Made by a program: the position numbers and the translations under genes. Below, piece after piece: positions 1 through 6,529 of a stretch of 7,962 nucleotides of DNA. Position 1 is the first letter of the stretch; each line of letters opens with the position of its first letter. The DNA lies in the NCBI GenBank assembly GCA_009692275.1, contig SHZL01000125.1, forward strand, positions 1 to 7,962, in the 5' to 3' direction. The DNA comes from Lysobacterales bacterium (GTDB taxonomy: Bacteria; Pseudomonadota; Gammaproteobacteria; Xanthomonadales; SZUA-36). A model generated the notes under the pieces. That model was not told the origin of the DNA. It saw only the letters and a list, made by a program, of their open reading frames with translations, and ran no database searches.

Positions 1-686
1 CGACCGGCGGATTCGCCAATGCTGCTGTTCATCTGGCGCAGGCTTGCCCGCAGCTCCTGGTAATAGGCCACATTGCGTGGCGTTCCGGTTCCATGCACTA
101 CCGAGGTGGAAGTCGAGCCGCTTGCCTTGGCTGTGCCGCCTCCGCCCTCAGAGCCTCCGGCCTGCTGAATGGCCCAGAATTGGGGCATATCCATGGATTC
201 GACGTCTTCGCAGCGCGAGCCGAGGCGCGAGCCGGTGCATCTGCGCATTTCACTGCGCACACTCCGGTCGTACTCGTAGTCGGAGTCATCTTTGCCCCAC
301 TTGCGATTGTAGAACTCCGCCGTTTTCACCGCTTTGCGCCGCTGGTCTTCCGGCACCAGGCTGCCGACGACGTTGCGGTATTTCACCAGTTCCATTTGCC
401 CTTTGCGGGCCGCGAGGGCAGCCCATGCGTACGCTTCGACCGGGTCCGCTTCCAGGCCCTGGCCTTCGAGGTACATGTAGGAAACACGGTACTGGGCGAA
501 ATTGTCACCCTCCTTGGCCAGGGCCAGGTACTGTTTCATGGCTGCCGCGTAGTCACCACGGGCATACACATCGTCGGCCTGTTTCTGCTCGGGGCTGATG
601 ACCTGCTCGGCAGCAGCCTGGCTGGATAGCGAAATGGCCAGGGTAATCAGCATGCCGAGTAAAAGAGTTATTCGCACGTTTTTCAT
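1..686 (-). CDS. Secreted Sel1-like repeat protein, C-terminus beyond the window
   Basis: An open frame starts at ATG 686 and runs off the left edge without a stop, giving 228 visible residues. Residues 1-26 form a Sec signal peptide: a basic start (MKNVR), a hydrophobic core and an AAA-EQ cleavage region, with no lipobox cysteine. The protein is therefore probably periplasmic or secreted. Residues about 40-97 resemble Sel1/TPR-like helical repeats, with an ARGDYAAAMKQYLALAKEGD stretch followed by MYLEGQG and AYAWAALAARKG. Two cysteines (C150, C159) could form a disulfide. Residues about 177-203 are a Gly/Ser/Thr-rich linker before another helical segment. AAGGA lies 3-8 nt before the ATG, which supports the start. 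The gene begins only 18 nt after the tRNA-Gly 3' end, so it may share its transcript. Sel1 repeats mediate protein contacts; no specific role can be assigned. Confidence 0.75.
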   Translation of the reverse strand, partial: MKNVRITLLLGMLITLAISLSSQAAAEQVISPEQKQADDVYARGDYAAAMKQYLALAKEGDNFAQYRVSYMYLEGQGLEADPVEAYAWAALAARKGQMELVKYRNVVGSLVPEDQRRKAVKTAEFYNRKWGKDDSDYEYDRSVRSEMRRCTGSRLGSRCEDVESMDMPQFWAIQQAGGSEGGGGTAKASGSTSTSVVHGTGTPRNVAYYQELRASLRQMNSSIGESAG

Positions 687-704
687 GTCCTTAACCAGTG
701 AGGG

Positions 705-778
705 TGGAGCGGGTGATGGGAATCGAACCCACATTAAGAGCTTGGGAAGCTCCCGTTCTACCATTGAACTACACCCGC
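705..778 (-). tRNA. tRNA-Gly(CCC)
   Basis: This is a 74-nt cloverleaf with an encoded CCA end. The acceptor stem is GCGGGTG/CACCCGC. The D arm is GTTC-AATGGTA-GAAC. The anticodon arm is GGAGC-TTCCCAA-GCTCT, with anticodon CCC at loop positions 3-5. The variable loop has 4 nt, and the T arm is GTGGG-TTCGATT-CCCAT with one G-T pair. It ends in discriminator T and CCA. From memory it is very close to E. coli glyU, which reads GGG glycine codons. Its first 10 nt overlap the end of the upstream deacetylase gene, and a signal-peptide gene starts 18 nt downstream, so it is wedged between two same-strand coding genes. Confidence 0.96.
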
Positions 779-1689
779 GTGAGTGCTTTTACATGTGCGC
801 GTGCTGCCCCCGCCAGCGCTTCGAGATTATAGCCACCTTCAAGCACTGAAATCACCCGTCCGCCACAGGATTTTTCTGCATATTCACAGATTGCCGTGGT
901 GATCCAGGCATAGTCGCTGTCCTTCAGCTTCAGTTGGGCCAGGGGATCTCCCGCATGCGCATCGAAGCCGGCGGAAATAAGGATGAGGTCCGGGGCAAAG
1001 GCATGCAGGGCAGGCAGACCCAGTTGCGACCATGCATGGCGAAATTCCTTTTCGCCTGAATTGGCTTGCAATGGCATGTTGAGGATGTTGCCGCAACCTA
1101 CCTCGTCCGGGTAGCCGGTGCCCGGGTAGAGCGGCATCTGGTGGCTGGAAGCAAAAAACACTTCCGGAGATTGTTCAAATATCGCCTGCGTGCCATTGCC
1201 GTGGTGCACATCGAAATCAACAATGGCCACGCGCCGGACCGGGTGCAGGGCAAGGGCATGGCGTGCTGCGATGGCGACATGATTGATCAGGCAAAACCCC
1301 ATGGCCAGGTTTGCCTCTGCATGATGGCCCGGAGGGCGCACCGCACAAAAGGCGTTCTTAACCTTACCCGCAAAAATCTGGTCGACCGCAAAGCAGGCGG
1401 CGCCACTGCCGCGCAATGCTGCATTGATGGATCCCGGTGAAAGAAAGGTGTCCGGGTCCACAGCCACCTGGCCGCTCGCAGGTTCGGCTGCCACCAGGCT
1501 TGCCCAATATTCTTCCCCGTGCACTCGAGTGATTTGTTCCAGGCTGGCCAATGGGGCAGGCCATGTCTCGGTGCCTGCGATGTTTTTTACCGCACCCAGC
1601 ACGGCCCGCAGGCGGGCGCTGCTTTCCGGGTGATGGGCGCCGGGATCATGCGCCAGGCAGTCGTCATGCTGCAGTATCAGGGTGGTCAA
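769..1689 (-). CDS. Histone deacetylase family (arginase-deacetylase fold) zinc amidohydrolase
   Basis: The 306-residue protein is a single-domain member of the HDAC/AcuC/acetylpolyamine amidohydrolase superfamily and covers the whole family domain. The catalytic set is complete: RPPGHH with the His pair at 122-123, DFDVHHGNGTQ with zinc ligands D160 and H162, SAGFDAH with ligand D243, and EGGY with the transition-state Tyr287. The MGFCLINHVAIAAR stretch and SSHQMPLYPGTG resemble bacterial class II-like deacetylases more than AcuC. It should be a cytoplasmic hydrolase of N-acetyl-lysine or a similar acetamide; the substrate is unknown. The start is TTG, with AGGA 9 nt upstream, and the N-terminus aligns with the family (HDDCLAHDPGAHHPE). 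The gene follows lrp by 41 nt on the same strand. Its TAG stop lies inside the tRNA-Gly gene, at tRNA positions 8-10. Confidence 0.93.
   Translation of the reverse strand: MTTLILQHDDCLAHDPGAHHPESSARLRAVLGAVKNIAGTETWPAPLASLEQITRVHGEEYWASLVAAEPASGQVAVDPDTFLSPGSINAALRGSGAACFAVDQIFAGKVKNAFCAVRPPGHHAEANLAMGFCLINHVAIAARHALALHPVRRVAIVDFDVHHGNGTQAIFEQSPEVFFASSHQMPLYPGTGYPDEVGCGNILNMPLQANSGEKEFRHAWSQLGLPALHAFAPDLILISAGFDAHAGDPLAQLKLKDSDYAWITTAICEYAEKSCGGRVISVLEGGYNLEALAGAARAHVKALTRV
826..855 (-). promoter_or_regulatory. Candidate tRNA-Gly promoter inside the deacetylase gene
   Basis: On the minus strand TATAAT occupies 831-826, with a weak -35 (GTGATT, 855-850) 18 nt upstream. Transcription would start near 819 and give a leader of about 40 nt before the tRNA. 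The sequence after the -10 is GC-rich, as in promoters of stable RNAs. Caution: TATAAT here is the Tyr-Asn codon pair of the conserved EGGYN motif, so protein constraint alone could produce it. Confidence 0.3.
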
Positions 1690-1730
1690 CAGTATTTTTC
1701 CTGTACGCGCCAGTAGGGGATGAATGGGGC

Positions 1731-2225
1731 TTAACGGGTCAGCAACTGGAGCGCGGTCGATTCCTTGACCTCTTCCATCACCACGTAACTGCGCGAGTCA
1801 CTGACCCCGGGCAGGGCCAGGATTTTTTCGCCCAGCAATTTGCGGTATTCATCCATATCCTTCACTCGTGCCTTGATCAGGTAATCAAAATTCCCGGATA
1901 CCAGGTGGCACTCCAGTATGCCGGTCAGTTTACTGGCTTCACGGCGAAAATCACTGAATGCATCCGGAGAATTCCGCAACAGGCTGATTTCAACGAATAC
2001 CAACAAGCCGGCGCCGACTTTCTTCGGATCCAGCAGGGCAGTGTAACCGGTGATGTAACCCTCGCGTTCCAGGCGGCGCACCCGCTCCAGGCAAGGTGTT
2101 GGAGTGAGGTTTACCATTTTGGCCAGGGTCACGTTGGCGATGCGGCCATCTGCCTGCAGTATGGTAAGGATTTGCCGGTCGGTGCGATCCAGGGGACGCA
2201 GTTTGTTTTCTTGATCAGCAGTCAT
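1731..2225 (-). CDS. lrp: Lrp/AsnC family transcriptional regulator, Lrp type
   Basis: At 164 residues this is exactly the usual Lrp length. An N-terminal winged helix-turn-helix occupies about residues 12-60, with LDRTDRQIL, DGRIANVTLAK and the recognition segment TPTPCLERVRRLEREGYI nearly as in E. coli Lrp. The RAM ligand-binding and oligomerisation domain spans about 75-152, including ECHLVSGNFDYL and RSYVVMEEVKES. The family binds DNA as dimers to hexadecamers and senses leucine, alanine or other amino acids. The divergent neighbour is alanine dehydrogenase, and Lrp-type proteins commonly activate ald in response to alanine (BkdR/AldR-like behaviour), so local control of ald is likely. 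Whether this is the global Lrp or a dedicated ald regulator cannot be decided here. The ATG is preceded by only a weak Shine-Dalgarno sequence (GAGA). Confidence 0.93.
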   Translation of the reverse strand: MTADQENKLRPLDRTDRQILTILQADGRIANVTLAKMVNLTPTPCLERVRRLEREGYITGYTALLDPKKVGAGLLVFVEISLLRNSPDAFSDFRREASKLTGILECHLVSGNFDYLIKARVKDMDEYRKLLGEKILALPGVSDSRSYVVMEEVKESTALQLLTR

Positions 2226-2343
2226 AGTCTCTATAAATAACTCAATTCAAGGAATAAAGCACTACCAATTCTGAAAATATTAGGAGAAAATATCCCCAAA
2301 CACCTCCTAGAATTGGCACTTCGAACTATCCAGGAGCCTTGCT
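2226..2343. promoter_or_regulatory. Divergent lrp-ald control region with candidate Lrp operators
   Basis: This is the most AT-rich part of the window and lies between two divergent starts. An exact 8-bp inverted repeat, CCAATTCT (2265-2272) and AGAATTGG (2309-2316), brackets it. Inside, TAGGAG (2281-2286) and CTCCTA (2304-2309) form a second inverted pair, and GAAAATAT occurs twice in direct order (2273, 2286), 13 bp apart. CTGAAAATATTAGGA (2271-2285) matches the E. coli Lrp consensus YAGHAWATTWTDCTR at 11 of 15 places by hand. AGGAG (2332-2336), 7 nt before the ald ATG, is a strong ribosome binding site. I could not place convincing -35/-10 pairs on either strand. Confidence 0.6.
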
Positions 2344-3462
2344 ATGAAAATCGGTGTGCCCAAGGAAATCAAGAATCACGAGTATCGCGTCGGGCTGGTG
2401 CCTGCTTCCGTGCGCGAGCTGACCATGCGCGGGCATGACGTATTTGTCCAGTCCCGAGCCGGTGAAGGCATAGGCGTGCTGGACAGCGATTACGTCGCCG
2501 CTGGCGCCGTGATCCTGCAGGAAACCGCCGAGGTGTTTGACGTTGCCGAAATGATCGTCAAGGTAAAAGAACCGCAGGCGCAGGAGCGGGCCATGCTGGA
2601 AGAGCGGCACACCCTGTTCACCTACCTGCACCTGGCGCCGGATCCGGAGCAGACCCGGGACCTGGTAAATAGCGGCGCCACCTGCATTGCCTATGAGACC
2701 GTGACCGACCCGTCGGGCCAGTTGCCCTTGCTGGCACCCATGTCCGAAGTCGCAGGCCGCCTGTCCATCCAGGCAGGTGCGTGGTGCCTGGAAAAAGCGC
2801 ACGGCGGATCGGGTGTCCTGCTCGGCGGCGTGCCGGGTGTGGCCCCTGCCAAGGTCATGATCATTGGCGGCGGCACAGTGGGTTTTAATGCCTGCCAGAT
2901 GGCGGTGGGCATGGGCGCCCGCGTAGTCGTGCTGGATCGCAGCATCCGTGTGTTGCGTCACTTTGATGCGGTCTTTTCCGCCCGCCTCGAAACTGTGTTT
3001 TCCAGTGCAGATGCCATCGAACGGCACATCACCGGCGCCGACCTGGTGATTGGTGGTGTGCTGGTACCGGGAGCCGCCGCGCCCAAACTGGTCACGCGCG
3101 AACATCTTGCCCTGATGAAGCGGGGTTCCGTGCTGGTGGATGTGGCGATTGACCAGGGGGGGTGTTTCGAGACATCCCACGCGACCACCCACGCCGAGCC
3201 AACCTACATTGTCGATGGCATTGTGCATTACTGCGTGGCCAATATGCCGGGCGCCGTGCCCCGTACTTCGACCTTTGCGCTGAACAATGCCACCCTGCCT
3301 TTTGCCATTGCGCTCGCGGACAAGGGCGCCAAGCAGGCCATGCTGGACGATCCACACTTGCTGCAAGGCCTGAATGTGCATCGTGGCATGGTGACTTATG
3401 AGGGCGTGGCCCGAGACCTCGGCTACGAGCACGTGCCTGCCCTGGAGGCGCTGGAAGATTAA
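2344..3462 (+). CDS. ald: Alanine dehydrogenase
   Basis: The 372-residue protein has the standard length and catalyses reversible NAD-dependent oxidative deamination of L-alanine to pyruvate and ammonia in the cytoplasm. It opens with MKIGVPKEIKNHEYRVGL, typical of the family. Residues matching the known active site of the Mycobacterium tuberculosis enzyme fall at the same numbers: R15, K75 (VKVKEP), H96 (YLHLAPD), S134 (MSEVAGR), D270 (DVAIDQGG) and N300 (VANMPGAVPRTST). The Rossmann loop IGGGTVG is at 174-180, with D198 as the expected NAD ribose contact. AGGAG lies 7 nt before the ATG. It is divergent from lrp, whose product probably controls it. The next gene follows after 66 bp without a clear terminator, so readthrough is possible. 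With ammonia assimilation it lets alanine serve as a carbon and nitrogen source. Confidence 0.97.
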   Translation: MKIGVPKEIKNHEYRVGLVPASVRELTMRGHDVFVQSRAGEGIGVLDSDYVAAGAVILQETAEVFDVAEMIVKVKEPQAQERAMLEERHTLFTYLHLAPDPEQTRDLVNSGATCIAYETVTDPSGQLPLLAPMSEVAGRLSIQAGAWCLEKAHGGSGVLLGGVPGVAPAKVMIIGGGTVGFNACQMAVGMGARVVVLDRSIRVLRHFDAVFSARLETVFSSADAIERHITGADLVIGGVLVPGAAAPKLVTREHLALMKRGSVLVDVAIDQGGCFETSHATTHAEPTYIVDGIVHYCVANMPGAVPRTSTFALNNATLPFAIALADKGAKQAMLDDPHLLQGLNVHRGMVTYEGVARDLGYEHVPALEALED

Positions 3463-3528
3463 GCCGGTTTCCGGTAGAGTGTCATCCGGGTGTCTATTTT
3501 AATTAACAAGCATTGAGCAAACTGCAAG

Positions 3529-4077
3529 ATGAACGACCAGGGCGGTGGGCAACTCAAGGCGATCCGGACGGCTTTTGGACTCAGCCAGCGTGAACTTGCC
3601 AAGCGCTCTGGAGTAACCAACGGCATGATCTCGCTGATAGAGCAGAACAAGGTCAGCCCTTCAGTGGGCTCCCTGCAGAAAATCCTCGCGGCATTCCCCA
3701 TGACCCTGGCGGAATTTTTTACCCGGGACATGCGCGGACCCGATGACATTGTGTTTCGTGCTGCCGACCTGCCGGACATGGCCACCGGGGCCATCGAATA
3801 CCGCCTGGTAGCAGCCACGCGACAGGAACGTAAAATGTCCATACTGAGTGAAGTCTATGCGGCCGGCGCAGACACCGGTGAAGACTTGCTCATGCATGCC
3901 GGGGAAGAAGGCGGCGTCATCGTGGCGGGTGAACTTGAGCTGACGGTTGCCGGGAAATCATGGGTCCTTGGCGCCGGCGATGCGTACTATTTTGACAGCC
4001 GCCTGCCACACCGCTTTCGCAACACGGGCGAGGTGCCAGCCAGGCTGGTCAGCGCCAATACACCACCAAGCATTTGA
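3529..4077 (+). CDS. puuR: XRE-family regulator with C-terminal cupin domain, PuuR-like
   Basis: The protein has 182 residues, close to E. coli PuuR (185). Residues about 8-64 form an HTH_3/XRE domain with GLSQRELAKRSGVTNGMIS, the PuuR-like IEQNKVSPSVGSLQKIL and the family signature LAEFF. Residues about 105-178 are a small cupin with H123, the EEGGVIVAGELEL strand pair and PHRFRN at 160-165, ending in SANTPP as PuuR ends in SAHTPT. PuuR represses putrescine-utilisation genes and is released by putrescine. The agmatinase and glutamine-synthetase-like genes directly downstream fit that job. The start is ATG 3529, though the ribosome binding site is poor. An AT-rich TATTTTAATTAA stretch lies upstream, but no PuuR-type operator was recognised. 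The ligand could be another polyamine. Confidence 0.85.
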   Translation: MNDQGGGQLKAIRTAFGLSQRELAKRSGVTNGMISLIEQNKVSPSVGSLQKILAAFPMTLAEFFTRDMRGPDDIVFRAADLPDMATGAIEYRLVAATRQERKMSILSEVYAAGADTGEDLLMHAGEEGGVIVAGELELTVAGKSWVLGAGDAYYFDSRLPHRFRNTGEVPARLVSANTPPSI

Positions 4078-4099
4078 ACCCTACAGCTGGATTACCGAT

Positions 4100-4993
4100 A
4101 TGACCCTGGCCATTTACCGCAATCCCTTCACCTTCCTCGAAGCTCCCTGGTATCGGGACCTGCCCGATGCCGATGTGGTGATCAGCGGCATACCCTTCGA
4201 CCTGGCAACCTCCGGCCGCGCCGGAGCGCGCTCGGGGCCGGGTGCAATCCGTCAGGCTTCCGCCAACCTGGTGTGGGACAGTCCGCGCTGGCCCTGGGAT
4301 TTTGAGCTGGGTGAGCGGCTGAAGATTGCCGATGCGGGCGACATCGATTTCCCCTACGGCGAACCGCAACTGGCCACCGATGCCATCCAGGCGTTTGCGC
4401 GCGACTTGCTGGATGCCGGCAAGACCATGCTGTCGTTCGGCGGCGACCACTACGTGACGCTGCCGTTGCTACGCGAGCATGCCCGTAAGCACGGGCCGCT
4501 GGCCCTGCTGCATTTTGATGCCCATACTGACACCTACCACGATGGCACCACGTTCGATCACGGCTGCATGTTCCATCACGCCATGAACGAAGGTTTGCTG
4601 TTACCCGAACATTCAGTGCAAGTGGGTATCCGCACCACCTTTACCTATGCAGGCCACCCGTTTACCGTACTGGATGCCTCCTGGGCCAATGAAAATTCTG
4701 CCAAAAAAGTCATTCGGCGCATCCGCGAAATCATCGCTGACCGGCCGGTCTACCTGACATTTGATATCGACTGCCTGGACCCGGCGTTTGCACCGGGCAC
4801 CGGCACACCCGTGGCTGGCGGGCTGACTTCCGATCGGGCCACGCAAATTATCCGCGGGCTGAAGGGCCTGGACATTCGCGGCATGGACGTGGTGGAAGTT
4901 GCGCCCGCGTATGACCATGCAGAAATAACCTCGCTGGCGGCCGCAACACTGGCGCTGGAAATGCTGTACATCCTTGCAGAGAAATCATCATGA
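4100..4993 (+). CDS. speB: Agmatinase (agmatine ureohydrolase)
   Basis: The 297-residue ureohydrolase hydrolyses agmatine to putrescine and urea with a binuclear manganese centre in the cytoplasm. The metal-binding set is intact: GGDH (H117), FDAHTD (D140, H142, D144) and FDIDCLDP (D222, D224), with E266 in VVEVAPAYD. The stretches GIPFDLATSGRAGARSGPGAIRQ, FDHGCMF and VYLTFDIDCLDPAFAPGTG read almost as in E. coli SpeB, which favours agmatinase over guanidinobutyrase or arginase. The frame is open back to 3947 inside the regulator gene. ATG 4100 is chosen because it gives the family N-terminus and lies 22 nt after the regulator stop. The ribosome binding site is weak (GGA, 8 nt upstream), which suggests coupling to the preceding gene. 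Its end overlaps the next gene by 4 nt (ATGA). Confidence 0.95.
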   Translation: MTLAIYRNPFTFLEAPWYRDLPDADVVISGIPFDLATSGRAGARSGPGAIRQASANLVWDSPRWPWDFELGERLKIADAGDIDFPYGEPQLATDAIQAFARDLLDAGKTMLSFGGDHYVTLPLLREHARKHGPLALLHFDAHTDTYHDGTTFDHGCMFHHAMNEGLLLPEHSVQVGIRTTFTYAGHPFTVLDASWANENSAKKVIRRIREIIADRPVYLTFDIDCLDPAFAPGTGTPVAGGLTSDRATQIIRGLKGLDIRGMDVVEVAPAYDHAEITSLAAATLALEMLYILAEKSS

Positions 4994-6336
4994 GCTTTGA
5001 AGTTCTGAAAACCTGGCTGGAAGATAACAAAATAACCGAGATCGAGTGCCTGGTGCCTGACATGGCCGGCGTTGCCCGTGGCAAGATCACCCCCGCAAAA
5101 AAATACGTGCGCGAAGAAAGCATGCGCCTGCCTGAGGCCCTGTTTGCGCAAACGGTAACAGGTGACTGGCCGGACGATGAATACGAGGAAATCATCGACC
5201 CCGCCGAGATCGACATGATGGTGTTGCCCGATACCGGCACCGTGCGCTTTGTTCCCTGGGCGGTTGAACCCACTGCCCAGATCATCCACGACTGTTTCTA
5301 CCGCGACGGTTCCCCGGTGCCGCTGGCGCCACGCAACGTGCTCAAGCGGGTATTGCAACTCTTCACGGATGAAGGCTGGCGACCCGTGGTCGCGCCGGAA
5401 CTGGAATTTTTCCTCACCGACATCAACAAGGACCCGGACTATCCACTGGTGCCCCCGATAGGCCGCAGCGGACGCAGGGAAACTGCGCGCCAGTCCTATG
5501 GCATTGATGCGGTAAACGAGTTCGACCCGCTGTTTGAGCAGATGTATGACTACAGTGAAGCACAGCGCCTGTCCATTGACACCCTGATCCACGAAGATGG
5601 CGCGGCCCAGATGGAAATCAACTTCGAGCACGGCGACGCGCTCGAATTGGCCGACCAGGTGTTCCTGTTCAAGCGCACCGTGCGCGAGGCCGCGCAGAAG
5701 CACAATTGTTTTGCCACCTTCATGGCCAAGCCGATGGAGCGGGAACCGGGCTCTGCCATGCACGTGCACCAGAGTGTCGTTTCAATGGAAACAGGCAAGA
5801 ATATTTTTACCTCGAAGAACGGCAAGCCGTCCAAACTGTTTTACCAGTTTATCGGTGGCCAGCAGAAATACATGAATGCCGCCGTGCCATTTTTTGCACC
5901 CAACATCAATTCCTACCGCCGCCTGACACCGGGCGGCTCTGCCCCGATCAATTCGCATTGGGCGGAGGACAACCGCTCGGTGGGACTGCGTATTCCGGGA
6001 TCAGACGGGCAGAACCGCCGCATCGAGCACCGTGTCAGCGGCGCCGACGTCAATCCCTATCTGGCATTTGCAGCCATGCTGGCGACCGGCTACATGGGCA
6101 TCAAGAACAAGATCAAGCCCACCCCCAAGGTGACCGGCAGCGCACATTATCTGAAACAGGATCTGCCGCGCACCATCGAGGAAGGCTTCCGTTACCTGGA
6201 CAACTGCCCCGAGCTGATGGAAATTCTTCACCCGCGGTTCATTGCCGCTTACAAGGCAGTGAAAATGACCGAGCATGGCAGCTTCCAGAAGGTCATCAGT
6301 TCCTGGGAGCGGGAGTTCCTGCTGCTCAACGTTTGA
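4990..6336 (+). CDS. puuA: Glutamine-synthetase-family enzyme, probable gamma-glutamylputrescine/polyamine synthetase
   Basis: This 448-residue protein is a GSI-type ligase and probably joins glutamate to an amine with ATP. All metal ligands are present: E137 and E139 (PELEF), E202, E209 (QMEIN), H258 (GSAMHVH) and E346 (RRIEHR). Arginines NSYRR (310-311) and R334 (GLRIP) are kept. Two features separate it from true GlnA. The flap glutamate of GSI (E327, in PGYEAP) is replaced, as the sequence reads PGGSAP with S317. The adenylylation tyrosine of NLYDLPP is replaced by Q390 (LKQDLPR). E. coli PuuA also lacks the flap glutamate. With agmatinase overlapping by ATGA and a PuuR-like regulator upstream, putrescine is the likely substrate. 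A related amine such as spermidine, ethanolamine or a monoamine (PauA/GlnA-like families) remains possible. Membership in the family is certain; the exact substrate is inferred. Confidence 0.85.
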   Translation: MSFEVLKTWLEDNKITEIECLVPDMAGVARGKITPAKKYVREESMRLPEALFAQTVTGDWPDDEYEEIIDPAEIDMMVLPDTGTVRFVPWAVEPTAQIIHDCFYRDGSPVPLAPRNVLKRVLQLFTDEGWRPVVAPELEFFLTDINKDPDYPLVPPIGRSGRRETARQSYGIDAVNEFDPLFEQMYDYSEAQRLSIDTLIHEDGAAQMEINFEHGDALELADQVFLFKRTVREAAQKHNCFATFMAKPMEREPGSAMHVHQSVVSMETGKNIFTSKNGKPSKLFYQFIGGQQKYMNAAVPFFAPNINSYRRLTPGGSAPINSHWAEDNRSVGLRIPGSDGQNRRIEHRVSGADVNPYLAFAAMLATGYMGIKNKIKPTPKVTGSAHYLKQDLPRTIEEGFRYLDNCPELMEILHPRFIAAYKAVKMTEHGSFQKVISSWEREFLLLNV

Positions 6337-6356
6337 GATTGGGTGGCTGTCAGTTT

Positions 6357-6366
6357 GGGGGCGCGA
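6357..6366 (-). repeat. Partial repeat tail
   Basis: GGGGGCGCGA repeats the outer end of copy 1 (6388-6397) in direct order 31 bp away. It may be a remnant of a further copy or a short duplication. At 10 bp the evidence is thin. Confidence 0.4.
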
Positions 6367-6387
6367 ACTAGTGCCTCTATTCGGGTT

Positions 6388-6490
6388 GGGGGCGCGAGCT
6401 GCGGCCGGTATCACTTCCCGGGAGACGCCGTAAACCCATCCCTTCATGTTCATCGCAGAGTCCAGGGAGCGGGAAGTTCTTTCAGGACAC
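6388..6490 (-). repeat. 103-bp dispersed repeat, copy 1 (inverted)
   Basis: Read on the minus strand from GTGTCC (6490-6485) to GCGCCCCC (6395-6388). It aligns without gaps to 6813-6915 on the plus strand, 78 of 103 bases by hand count. The inner 42 bp (6388-6429) match 39 of 42. The less conserved middle (about 6430-6451) is where the copies differ most. Confidence 0.85.
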
Positions 6491-6514
6491 GCCGTGAATA
6501 CCTCCCTGTAGGCT
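6485..6514 (-). repeat. 30-bp repeat module, inverted copy
   Basis: On the minus strand this begins AGCCTACAGGGAGGTATT and ends GGCGTGTCC. It matches 6721-6750 on the plus strand at 27 of 30 bases. It abuts and shares GTGTCC with the 103-bp copy 1, so the two modules form one composite element here. Confidence 0.8.
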
Positions 6515-6529
6515 CCTCGCCAGCATCGA

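Noticed and set aside
2313..2331. Sigma-54 promoter before ald (TTGGCAC at 2313)
   Set aside because: The -24 half matches, but the base pair expected 10 bp after GG is TA rather than GC, so the -12 element is missing.
2326..3432. Long minus-strand open frame (368 codons) opposite ald
   Set aside because: It mirrors the ald codons, shows no recognisable domain and has a low-complexity His/Gly-rich composition; ald is certain on the other strand.
3463..3528. Terminator after ald (CCGGTTTCCGG)
   Set aside because: The stem is only 4 bp and is not followed by a T-run; the later TTTTAATTAA is about 30 bp away.
3947..4099. Earlier start for agmatinase inside the regulator gene
   Set aside because: The extra 51 residues do not resemble the family and overlap the PuuR-like cupin; ATG 4100 gives the expected N-terminus.
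4750..5769. Minus-strand open frame of 339 codons opposite speB and puuA
   Set aside because: It is a shadow of two well-supported genes with intact active sites, and its translation has no family resemblance.
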